Translations under genes and position numbers: made by a program
Part shown: positions 40,449 through 48,497 of the stretch, piece after piece
Layout of the letters: each line of letters opens with the position of its first letter
Position numbering within the stretch: position 1 is the first letter of the stretch
Source: an uncultured Eubacteriales bacterium
Lineage (GTDB): Bacteria; Bacillota; Clostridia; Christensenellales; UBA1242
Reading direction: 5' to 3'
DNA: 51,379 nucleotides
Assembly (NCBI GenBank): GCA_948512295.1
Contig: CAOQRA010000004.1
Span: 7,836 to 59,214, forward strand
Notes under the pieces: model-generated
The model's database searches: none
Told to the model about the DNA's origin: nothing
The model's input: only the letters and a program-made list of their open reading frames with translations

Positions 40449-41524
40449 ACATTAAACCTAAAAAGTACGACATCACCATCTTGAAAGATGTACTCTTTGC
40501 CTTCTATACGTACTTTTCCTTTTTCTTTTGCCTTTAAAAAACTGCCAGCTTCAATTAAGTCGTCGTAAGATACTATTTCTGCTTTGATGAAACCTTTTTC
40601 AAAATCTGTATGAATTTTCCCTGCGGCTTGCGGCGCTTTTGTGCCTTTTTTGATTGTCCATGCACGGACTTCTTTTTCGCCTGCAGTTAAAAAACTCATC
40701 AGCCCCAAGAGGTCGTAACTTGCGGCTACAAGTTTTTCTAATCCGCTTTCTGTGATGCCAAGTTCCTCTTTAAAAAGTTGCCGTTCATCTGGCGCAAGTG
40801 AGATGAGTTCTTCCTCAATTTTTGCGCATAGCGGAATTACCTTATCGCCTTTTGCAAAAGTGCGAACTTTATCCACGCGTTCTTTTTCTGTAAAAGTAAA
40901 ACGCTCGGATATATTGGTAACATAGATTACGGGCTTTGCAGATAAAAGCTGCAGTCCTTTCAATATTTCTTTTTCCTCATCGGTGTAGTCAAGAGCTCGC
41001 GCTTCGATATTGTTTTCCAGTGCATTTTTTATCTTTGTCAAAAGCTCTACACTTGAAACAAGTGACTTATCATTTCGTGCCAGTTTGCCGTCTTTTTCCA
41101 ATTTCTTTGTGACAACTTCAAGGTCGGCGAGCATAAGCTCCAAATTGATAACTTCGATGTCGCGGATAGGGTCTACGTTGCCGCTGACATGTATAATATT
41201 TTCATTATCAAAACAGCGTACCACATGCACAATAGCATCAACTTCACGAATATGGCTTAAAAACTTATTTCCAAGTCCCTCGCCATGGCTGGCACCAGCT
41301 ACAAGTCCTGCGATATCCACAAATTCAATTGCCGCTGGAATAATCTTTTGAGTATTATATAGTTTAGCTAAGACTGAAAGTCTTGGGTCGGGTACGTCAA
41401 CTATTCCAACATTAGGCTCAATGGTGCAGAAAGGATAGTTTGCACTCTCTGCGCCAGCCTCTGTTATAGCATTAAAAAGTGTACTTTTCCCTACATTGGG
41501 AAGTCCTACAACTCCGATTTTCAT
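40445..41524 (-). CDS. ychF: YchF/Ola1 ribosome-associated ATPase
   Basis: 359 residues. P-loop GLPNVGKST (7-15), switch II DIAGLVAGASHGEGLGNKFL, and VTNIS-E in place of the GTPase NKxD, the hallmark that makes YchF prefer ATP. The C-terminal TGS domain (SFLTAGEKEVRAWTIKKGTK, then FEKGFIKAEIVSYDD) is complete. First gene of the operon through glnS; a terminator and spacer separate it from the large gene upstream. Confidence 0.96.
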   Translation of the reverse strand: MKIGVVGLPNVGKSTLFNAITEAGAESANYPFCTIEPNVGIVDVPDPRLSVLAKLYNTQKIIPAAIEFVDIAGLVAGASHGEGLGNKFLSHIREVDAIVHVVRCFDNENIIHVSGNVDPIRDIEVINLELMLADLEVVTKKLEKDGKLARNDKSLVSSVELLTKIKNALENNIEARALDYTDEEKEILKGLQLLSAKPVIYVTNISERFTFTEKERVDKVRTFAKGDKVIPLCAKIEEELISLAPDERQLFKEELGITESGLEKLVAASYDLLGLMSFLTAGEKEVRAWTIKKGTKAPQAAGKIHTDFEKGFIKAEIVSYDDLIEAGSFLKAKEKGKVRIEGKEYIFQDGDVVLFRFNV

Positions 41525-41558
41525 AATTGTTTCCTTTTAATTTGTAAAATTTACTAGC

Positions 41559-41585
41559 AAAGGCGGGGATGATAACCCCGCCTTT
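41559..41585. terminator. terminator between large gene and ychF
   Basis: AAAGGCGGGG (41559-41568) / CCCCGCCTTT (41576-41585), loop ATGATAA. It should end the 41621 gene; its T-run is short. Confidence 0.75.
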
Positions 41586-41620
41586 CAAAGTGAGAATTTC
41601 ACTTTTGCAGTTAATATTAA

Positions 41621-44600
41621 TTAAGCGCCTGCTTCCTCATCTGTAGTACTTTCTGAAGATGCAATTGTTTCTGCTGCGCTGGACGCTTCTTCGACGGCTG
41701 TTTCAGCGGCAGCGACACGTGCCTCTTCGCGCTCAGTTGCGTTGCCAAAGGCAACCTCTAAAGCCCTTTGAAGTCGCAGAGCATTCTTTTTAAGTTTTTT
41801 ACGCTTAACTGTTTTCTTTTTACTCTTCTGTTCAGAAGTCTTGCTTGCGTTTTTAGCTTCATAAACTCTGTCAAATTCAGCTTGAGTAGTGTCCTCAATA
41901 TGTTTTGAAACTTGCTGCATATAATTTAACCAGTTAAAGCCCTCTTCTGTAACTTGAGGCATTTCAAAGCTGTATTTAAGAGCAAGTTTTCTCATTGTCT
42001 TTGCTTCAGCGGAAGCACGTCTACCTTTTCCTGCATCGATTTGCTGCTGCATTTCGTTTAAAACTTCTTGAATTTTAGCTATTCTGTGCACGCCACCATC
42101 ATCCAAAGGCTCGCTCATCGCATTTGCAAACTTGGTTGCAATATCGACAGCGTAAGGTTGTTCAATAAGCTGATAATTAGAAGCCATATTGTCAATCTTT
42201 TCAGAGTGTTTATCGCGCGGTGCCGCGGTCAAAGATGAAAGATCTTCAAGCTCTTTGCCTTTTTTCAAGGTGTTTTTTACTTCGTTGTAAATTTCTTGAG
42301 TTTCTTCATGGCCTAGGGTGTGAGTAACCCTCTTTCTTTCTTCATCAATTATACTTTGACTTGTTATGTCATGCTCTCTTATGCGTGTCTTGGCAGCCTC
42401 AATCGTTGCGGTCGTGATAGGAGTACCATTTGGATTGATAATAGTCGCAAGTGGCACATTCTCATTGGTGGTAAGTTGCTGCTCGCCAGCTTCTTTTGCG
42501 GCATCTTCACTAAGCGCATTTTTTATGCCTCTACGAATTTCCGAATAAGAACCGGCCTCAGTGACAACTTGCTGCAGCATTTTTTGTACTTTGGCATTGG
42601 TTGCGTTAGGAGTGACTATCTGTTTGATTATTTTTTGTCGTCCTTCAATAGCCCAATTTAAAGCATCTTTTGCATAATGCATGCTTGGCGCGCTGGCATA
42701 AGTTTCTGTAATACAACGATCTTGAAGTGCAAGTTTAAACTCACCACTCAATATCATGTCAAGTGCTTTTCTTTCTAAGGAATCCTTTTCCCACTCGGCA
42801 ACATATGTTGCATCATCCGTAATATTTGCACTTATATTTGCGTCTTTTTGCTTTAACGCGAGGCAAATTTTAACAATCGCTTCTTGCTCTGTGTACGGAT
42901 AAGCTTTTAAAGCTTTGTGTTTATTGACAACTTCTTGCACTTGAGCTAGAGTAGGAGTTTCTACATAATTAGAGCCTTCAGGATCTGTGTTAATAACGTT
43001 TGCAATATCTGTGAAATGAAGTTCATTTGCGATTAAGCTTTCGGCATGTAAATCATGGTTGTATGCTTGATGTAAGGACTGATTTTTAGCGTCAGCAAAT
43101 GCAAACGGAGGTTGCAGCAATTCAGAAATGGATTTTCCAGACATTTCCGAGAGGATTTCCTCTTCAGTGCTGCCTTCGGCCTCGCGTTGAGTTTTAAATG
43201 CTTCGCGAAGGCGCAGTTCCATTTGGTCACGCAAAGAGGTGGAGATAACGGTCGCTTTTGTTACTTGTGACTCAGTGGATAACAGCTCTCTGCCAATGTC
43301 GTTATAAAATCCACTGTTTTTAAGAAGTGTATCTCTTGCGGTGTATTCATTTTTGACAGCGTTGATGGGAGACTCATCCAAAGCTGCTGCAAGTTTATCT
43401 GCAACGTCGTGATGTGTGGAGTCGTCTTCAGTCATTTCACTAAGTGCATTTAATGCTGCAGTATGATCTTTAACTTTTTGAGCAGCTTGAGCTTGATATA
43501 ACCCTTCAACTCTTTCGCTAAGTTGTTTATCCGTGATAATGGCTGTTCCCAAAGCCTCATCTTGCATTACATTTTCAAGTGTAGAAACAAGACCGTTTAA
43601 TGTTTTAGAATCTAAATCTCTTTCATGTTTTTGCTGTATTTCAACTTCAAAGTCGCTTCGCGAGTGATTAAGTTCAGATACAGCCATGTTGATTTCTTGA
43701 ATAGCCTCACTCGGCAGCGAGGAAAGAAGCTCTTCAAGCCCGATGTCAGTTTGCGTTTGATAACAAAGGCGTCTTGCAATAACATTTGCGTTCTCACGTA
43801 CAAATTCAATTTTTTCGTCAACTGGAAGTGCATTTGATGCAAGCACTTTTTCAAGTAGTCTGTCGCTGCCTTCAAGAAGTTGGTCTGCCATTTCTTCCTT
43901 GAGCGATTCTTTCCTTTCTTGCACTTCGTTGAGTTTGCGCATTGCGACAATTGCGTTGTCAAAAGTTTCGCTATTTGCAAGCTCATCAAGTTTTCTGCCA
44001 AATTCATCTAATTCAGGTGTTGTTTTTCCAAAAGCCTCGCTGCCAAATTGCCTTATTGTGATATCTCGTTTCATCTCTTCTGCTTGTGCCTCGAGTGCGG
44101 AAGCATCAATGCCTGCAGCACGTTTTTGTGCAATTTCTTTTAATAGTTCATGGTAAGGCACTAGGTCAGATATAAAAGCTTGCCTAAATTCAAGAGAATC
44201 CTCTGCAAACAGGTTTTGTAATTCTTCGCTGTCAAAGATTGGTACCAGTTCATTTCTAAAGAATTGATGCCATGCTGCCATATCTGGATTTCCCTCAGCT
44301 TGCATAGCGGTAACCATCTCATCGTATGCTTCGTTTGCTTTGTGAAGCTCTTCTTCAGTTTCCCAAAATTGTGCTTGTTCATTTTCAAACTCGCGTTCTT
44401 GCTTTAGCAGGGGGTCTATTAAGAATTTTTCCATTTTGATGTAGGGGTTGTTCATGCTTTCAGCATTAATCGCAAATGCGAGTCCTCCTACGGCAATGGT
44501 TGCACCCAAAACTCCGCCAATAACAATGCCAATAGGACCAAGTAAGGCTGAAAGTAAAAGGATTGCAACTCCTATTACAAGCGCTGCTTGTCCCCATTCT

Positions 44601-46078
44601 GGTTTTAGTTTAAAGTTTTTGTCACGCGCTATTTCCTTTAGTGCGGTTTGAATAAATGGGGTTGTGCGCGTTTTAGTTGTTTCAGCAGGTTCACGTGCGG
44701 CACGCGGTGCAGGTGGGGCTGATGGAGGAGGCGGTGGAGGAGTCGGAATTTCAGTATCAGGAGGAGTGGGAGGAGTGGGTTCCACAGGCTCTATGGTAGG
44801 AGGCGTAGGCAACTCTCTTTCTCTAGGAGGCTCTTCAGTTGGGGTGCTTTCAATGTCATCTAGTTCGGTTACTAGTTTGGCGCCTGTATGCAAATTTTTG
44901 TTAGAAAGCTTTTGAGCCCTTAATTCATCTTTACGTGTGCTATATAACTGCTCATCTCCCATTTCAGCATTGAGAGAAACTTTTTTAACATCGGCTGGAG
45001 GCTCTGGAAATCGTGCTTTTCCTACAAATTCTGCTAGGCGAGAAATAGCCCCCACTATTTTCCTGTCAACGCTGTGAGATTGTTTGTCCATAGGCAGTTC
45101 TACAAGTCTAGCCTTTTTGCTGCCAGACATATTAAATGCGATTTTAGGATCGACAAGGGTAGAATTTTCCTCTTCTGTACCATCTGTAGGAGAGTCGTTT
45201 AGAAGATGTACTGAAGTTATTAATGTGCTTGTAAAACTGGAACTGTCAATAAGTCGCACTTCATCATGCTGTTGACTTTCATCTCCATATTGTTCTTGTG
45301 CCGCATGAGTCTTTAATAAATATTGACTGTTTACACGACCAGTCGTTGTGGGCTGAGATAGTATGGCTATTGAGATACTGTTTTGCTCACCTTTGACTGG
45401 AAGTTTTATCTCTTGGAAGGCTTCATGAAAATGTCCATCATTATTTTTATCCACAGATGTGATGTACGCGGACAGCATAAACATTGGAATTTTTGTGGCG
45501 TCTATACGTTTAGCTCTGTCAATTTCCAAACCTTTGATTTGAGCAATAGTTTTTTCAGGTTCCATCAAACAATCTTGAAACATTTCTTGTGACATGGAGG
45601 TATGAATTACTTCATTGCTTGCCGCTGCGTACACGGCTCTATTTCCATCATATTCTACCTTAATCCCACCAGCACTGATTGTGACTGTATATTCAGCGTT
45701 GCCGTCTTTTGACTTTATAGTTGTTTTTACGTCGCCAGAGGCTGGATCAATGGAAATAGGCGCGCCATTTTCTTGAATGGCGATAACGCCGTCTTGACCT
45801 GGTAAGGGAGCGATTATCTCTTGCACATCGTCTGGCAAAGCTTCAATAACCTTGCTTGAAAGTTGTAAAAAATATCCCTTTGTATTGTGACGTTTTATAC
45901 TTGCAAGGGTAGCGGCTTGATCGTTAGGCTTTGTACCGAAACTCATAAGAATTTGGGTTGCATCATTTGAGCCCTCTAATTTTTCAGTTATCGTAAAAAC
46001 GCTATCAGCTTGTCTTTCTTCACCGTTGCGTTTAATTGTAACTTTATTTGCAACTTGTCCAGGTTTTAAAACTGCCAT
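41621..46078 (-). CDS. large unrecognised intracellular protein with central membrane hairpin
   Basis: 1,485 residues; I do not recognise the family. There is no signal peptide. The N-terminal ~350 residues look beta-rich (IAIQENGAPISIDPASGDVK). A Pro-rich linker follows (PTPPTPPDTEIPTPPPPPP, about 416-462). Two adjacent hydrophobic helices (about 493-535: LVIGVAILLLSALLGPIGIV, IGGVLGATIAVGGLAFAI) could form a membrane hairpin. The C-terminal ~900 residues are Glu/Lys/Gln-rich alpha helix, ending in a basic block (KSKKKTVKRKKLKKNALRL) and an acidic Ala/Ser/Glu tail. SD GGAGGG; own promoter at 46111-46139. It is next to another large helical gene of the same strand. Confidence 0.75.
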   Translation of the reverse strand: MAVLKPGQVANKVTIKRNGEERQADSVFTITEKLEGSNDATQILMSFGTKPNDQAATLASIKRHNTKGYFLQLSSKVIEALPDDVQEIIAPLPGQDGVIAIQENGAPISIDPASGDVKTTIKSKDGNAEYTVTISAGGIKVEYDGNRAVYAAASNEVIHTSMSQEMFQDCLMEPEKTIAQIKGLEIDRAKRIDATKIPMFMLSAYITSVDKNNDGHFHEAFQEIKLPVKGEQNSISIAILSQPTTTGRVNSQYLLKTHAAQEQYGDESQQHDEVRLIDSSSFTSTLITSVHLLNDSPTDGTEEENSTLVDPKIAFNMSGSKKARLVELPMDKQSHSVDRKIVGAISRLAEFVGKARFPEPPADVKKVSLNAEMGDEQLYSTRKDELRAQKLSNKNLHTGAKLVTELDDIESTPTEEPPRERELPTPPTIEPVEPTPPTPPDTEIPTPPPPPPSAPPAPRAAREPAETTKTRTTPFIQTALKEIARDKNFKLKPEWGQAALVIGVAILLLSALLGPIGIVIGGVLGATIAVGGLAFAINAESMNNPYIKMEKFLIDPLLKQEREFENEQAQFWETEEELHKANEAYDEMVTAMQAEGNPDMAAWHQFFRNELVPIFDSEELQNLFAEDSLEFRQAFISDLVPYHELLKEIAQKRAAGIDASALEAQAEEMKRDITIRQFGSEAFGKTTPELDEFGRKLDELANSETFDNAIVAMRKLNEVQERKESLKEEMADQLLEGSDRLLEKVLASNALPVDEKIEFVRENANVIARRLCYQTQTDIGLEELLSSLPSEAIQEINMAVSELNHSRSDFEVEIQQKHERDLDSKTLNGLVSTLENVMQDEALGTAIITDKQLSERVEGLYQAQAAQKVKDHTAALNALSEMTEDDSTHHDVADKLAAALDESPINAVKNEYTARDTLLKNSGFYNDIGRELLSTESQVTKATVISTSLRDQMELRLREAFKTQREAEGSTEEEILSEMSGKSISELLQPPFAFADAKNQSLHQAYNHDLHAESLIANELHFTDIANVINTDPEGSNYVETPTLAQVQEVVNKHKALKAYPYTEQEAIVKICLALKQKDANISANITDDATYVAEWEKDSLERKALDMILSGEFKLALQDRCITETYASAPSMHYAKDALNWAIEGRQKIIKQIVTPNATNAKVQKMLQQVVTEAGSYSEIRRGIKNALSEDAAKEAGEQQLTTNENVPLATIINPNGTPITTATIEAAKTRIREHDITSQSIIDEERKRVTHTLGHEETQEIYNEVKNTLKKGKELEDLSSLTAAPRDKHSEKIDNMASNYQLIEQPYAVDIATKFANAMSEPLDDGGVHRIAKIQEVLNEMQQQIDAGKGRRASAEAKTMRKLALKYSFEMPQVTEEGFNWLNYMQQVSKHIEDTTQAEFDRVYEAKNASKTSEQKSKKKTVKRKKLKKNALRLQRALEVAFGNATEREEARVAAAETAVEEASSAAETIASSESTTDEEAGA

Positions 46079-46110
46079 ATTCCCTCCATATTGTATATGT
46101 ATATATAATT

Positions 46111-46139
46111 AATATATCATTTCTATATATAATTGTCAA
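46111..46139 (-). promoter_or_regulatory. promoter of the 1,485-residue protein gene
   Basis: Minus strand TTGACA (46134-46139), 17-bp spacer, TATATT (46111-46116). Confidence 0.8.
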
Positions 46140-46182
46140 GAGTAGGCAGTATTAAAATTAAATTTGTAATATTAAAAAAATA

Positions 46183-46211
46183 AAAAAGCTTCGCATTTTG
46201 CGGAGCTTTTT
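46183..46211 (-). terminator. terminator of the 692-residue protein gene
   Basis: AAAAAGCTTCGCA (46183-46195) / TGCGGAGCTTTTT (46199-46211), one mismatch, T-run on both strands. It separates the two large genes into independent transcripts. Confidence 0.8.
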
Positions 46212-46212
46212 T

Positions 46213-48291
46213 TTAATCCCAGATGTCTTCAAGAGGCTCTTCTTCTATATTTTCAGTTGTCTCTTGTGCGTGTTCCTGTGCAAGTTTTATATAGTGATTT
46301 TCTACCTCTACTAATGTTTGCATTGTCTTTATGTGTGCCTTTAATTTTTCAAGCAGAGGATCCTTTGAAGTGAATTTTGTTTCAAGCTTAGAAAGTATTT
46401 CATCTAATTCACGAGTATAAACATCGTCAGCAAGATTTTCCCAAATGCGTCTTGAATTTAAATTGGCAAGTTTCTCATTGGTAGCAATTACAAAATCTGC
46501 GCAAGTATTGTAAGGTTTAAAGGTGTTTTCTGATATAGCTTCATGTAAGCCGCGTAAAATGGTTTCGTCTGTATTTATAGAAACTTCCTCCACGTTTTTG
46601 TCAGCTATTTCTTGTGTATGATAATCCAAAGCGCGACCTTTTTGGTTTTTGTCTAACGCTGTGCGTTTTCCGAAATAGTCAAGCTCGTCCTCTTCAAAGG
46701 AGGTAACATTTTCAACCTTAGTTGCAATTTCTTGCTGCAAAGCACAAGCCATGCTTTGAGCATTTGCAAATTGATATTGTGCGTTTTCAATTTGCGCTTG
46801 ATTTTTTTTGATTTTTGTAAGGTTTGCGCTTTTGTCTTTTTCAAGTAATTTCTTAGTTTCAGTAATTGTCCTTAAAGCTAAAGCAGTTGCAAAATTCTCT
46901 CTAAATTCTTGCTTCATTATGTGAGTTACAACTTCGTCGTCAGCATGGAATTGTGTTATACCTATAAAAGCTTTTTCTGCTGCATTTACTTCGACTTGAT
47001 TACTCCAGTCTATATTTTTTACTTGCTCTAGTATTTGTTTAAGAAAGGAAAATTTAGTTGAAATGGCAGCATCGGTAAAGTTTTTCGCTCCGTTTCCATT
47101 AAAAGTTCCTGCTTGTACGCATTGTTTAAATTGTTTATCAAGAAAGGCAACTTGTGACCTAGTTAAAAGCATAAAGCCCATTTCTTCATCGCCAGTTGCG
47201 TCATCGGCTTCATAAGGTTTATAACTTGAAAACTCGGCAGCATTTTTTATATTGTTTTTGAATAATACAAAATGTTTATTTTGCGAAGCGATTAAATCGG
47301 CAAACATGAAAGGGGAAGGAACTTCAAAAGTAGGATCAGCAATAAGACGCCCGTTCTTTTTATCATAGAAAGCATGAGTTTTAGCTTCAGCAAGTGCATT
47401 CAAGGCATTTTGAATAAAGGGTTGAGTATTGTCGCAATTTACGCTATTAAGCCAAGGGGTTTCCATCCAAATATTAGAAAGTTTTGAAAGAGAAGCTTGT
47501 GTGGTTATAATATCTTGGCAGATGGCAATATCAGAGTCAAGAATGTCGTCACGAATTAGCAGATTTTCATTATTAAGACTAAGCGTTTTATATATGGTGC
47601 TGTTTGACACAAGTGATTCTATGCACTGATTATATTGCTCCATTGCATTTTCCACCTCGCGTAATTGTGCCGAACGGATTCGTGCATCTTTGGCTTCTCG
47701 TTTAAGCGCTGTTTGAAGCTCAATGGCTTTGACCATGGTTGTCGGGTTTGCAATTTCATGTATATTAGCTTGAAGAAATTCTAAGCGTTTAACCGCATGC
47801 ATCAGCATGCCTGCCTCTATATTTCCGCCCAAAAGTTCAACGAGTTTGACGTCTTTTCCCTCTTTTTCAATAAGCTTTGCAATCGTTTTTGTTTGAGAAG
47901 TTAAAAACTCGGCAGTACGCTTTGCAACCTCGCTGTCACAAGAAAGCATTTTTTCTACTAAATGCTCGTTTACAAAGGTTAAAACCTCTTCATCATTGTT
48001 TTTGTCACCATCAAAAGCTGGAACCGTGTTGCCTAACATGTCATATTGATTTTCATCAAAAACCCCTTGTTTAACTAAACCAGTAGATTCCATACGTATT
48101 TTAGCCAATTGTTTTGCAGTTGCAAAATTATAAGGATTGTTTGCATAATCGCAAAAATCTTCAAGAGTCATTTTAGAAAAGTTTACCCCTTTAATTTTTT
48201 GTCTGACAAATGAAAAAACACCTTTAAAAACTCCACCAACCTTTGCAAGAACTGTACTTATGCTGTTTTTGATACTTGGGTTATTAGCCAT
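46213..48291 (-). CDS. large unrecognised helical cytoplasmic protein
   Basis: 692 residues with no signal peptide or membrane helix. The N-terminus is amphipathic (VLAKVGGVFKGVFSFVRQKI), which could touch a membrane. The rest is predicted almost wholly alpha-helical, rich in Ala/Glu/Lys/Asn/Gln, with coiled-coil-like stretches (ELQTALKREAKDARIRSAQL, about 195-215; KIKKNQAQIENAQYQFANAQ, about 505-525). It ends in an acidic tail (EEEPLEDIWD). I cannot assign a family. Start is supported by AAGGAA; promoter at 48320-48348. It may work with the neighbouring 1,485-residue protein, on context alone. Confidence 0.72.
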   Translation of the reverse strand: MANNPSIKNSISTVLAKVGGVFKGVFSFVRQKIKGVNFSKMTLEDFCDYANNPYNFATAKQLAKIRMESTGLVKQGVFDENQYDMLGNTVPAFDGDKNNDEEVLTFVNEHLVEKMLSCDSEVAKRTAEFLTSQTKTIAKLIEKEGKDVKLVELLGGNIEAGMLMHAVKRLEFLQANIHEIANPTTMVKAIELQTALKREAKDARIRSAQLREVENAMEQYNQCIESLVSNSTIYKTLSLNNENLLIRDDILDSDIAICQDIITTQASLSKLSNIWMETPWLNSVNCDNTQPFIQNALNALAEAKTHAFYDKKNGRLIADPTFEVPSPFMFADLIASQNKHFVLFKNNIKNAAEFSSYKPYEADDATGDEEMGFMLLTRSQVAFLDKQFKQCVQAGTFNGNGAKNFTDAAISTKFSFLKQILEQVKNIDWSNQVEVNAAEKAFIGITQFHADDEVVTHIMKQEFRENFATALALRTITETKKLLEKDKSANLTKIKKNQAQIENAQYQFANAQSMACALQQEIATKVENVTSFEEDELDYFGKRTALDKNQKGRALDYHTQEIADKNVEEVSINTDETILRGLHEAISENTFKPYNTCADFVIATNEKLANLNSRRIWENLADDVYTRELDEILSKLETKFTSKDPLLEKLKAHIKTMQTLVEVENHYIKLAQEHAQETTENIEEEPLEDIWD

Positions 48292-48319
48292 AATATTTTC
48301 CTTATATTGATATATTATT

Positions 48320-48348
48320 ATTTTACTATTTTAAAGGTATAAAGTCAA
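48320..48348 (-). promoter_or_regulatory. promoter of the 692-residue protein gene
   Basis: Minus strand TTGACT (48343-48348), 17-bp spacer, TAAAAT (48320-48325), divergent from secA. Confidence 0.7.
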
Positions 48349-48449
48349 TATGATTTTTTAATAATGATTGAAAAGTATAAGAAAAAAAGCAAATTTTGAC
48401 GTAATAATTGAGTTATTCTTCAAAAGTTAGTCTAAACTCAAAAAATATG

Positions 48450-48478
48450 TTGCTCTTTTTTCGCAATTTTGGTAAAAT
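48450..48478 (+). promoter_or_regulatory. promoter of secA
   Basis: TTGCTC (48450-48455), 17-bp spacer, TAAAAT (48473-48478), 20 bp before ATG 48498. Confidence 0.6.
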
Positions 48479-48497
48479 ACAAAGAATAGGAGAATTT

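Noticed and set aside
43033..44388. Frames of 65-131 codons overlapping the 1,485-residue gene
   Set aside because: They are alternative frames of a long, codon-consistent gene.
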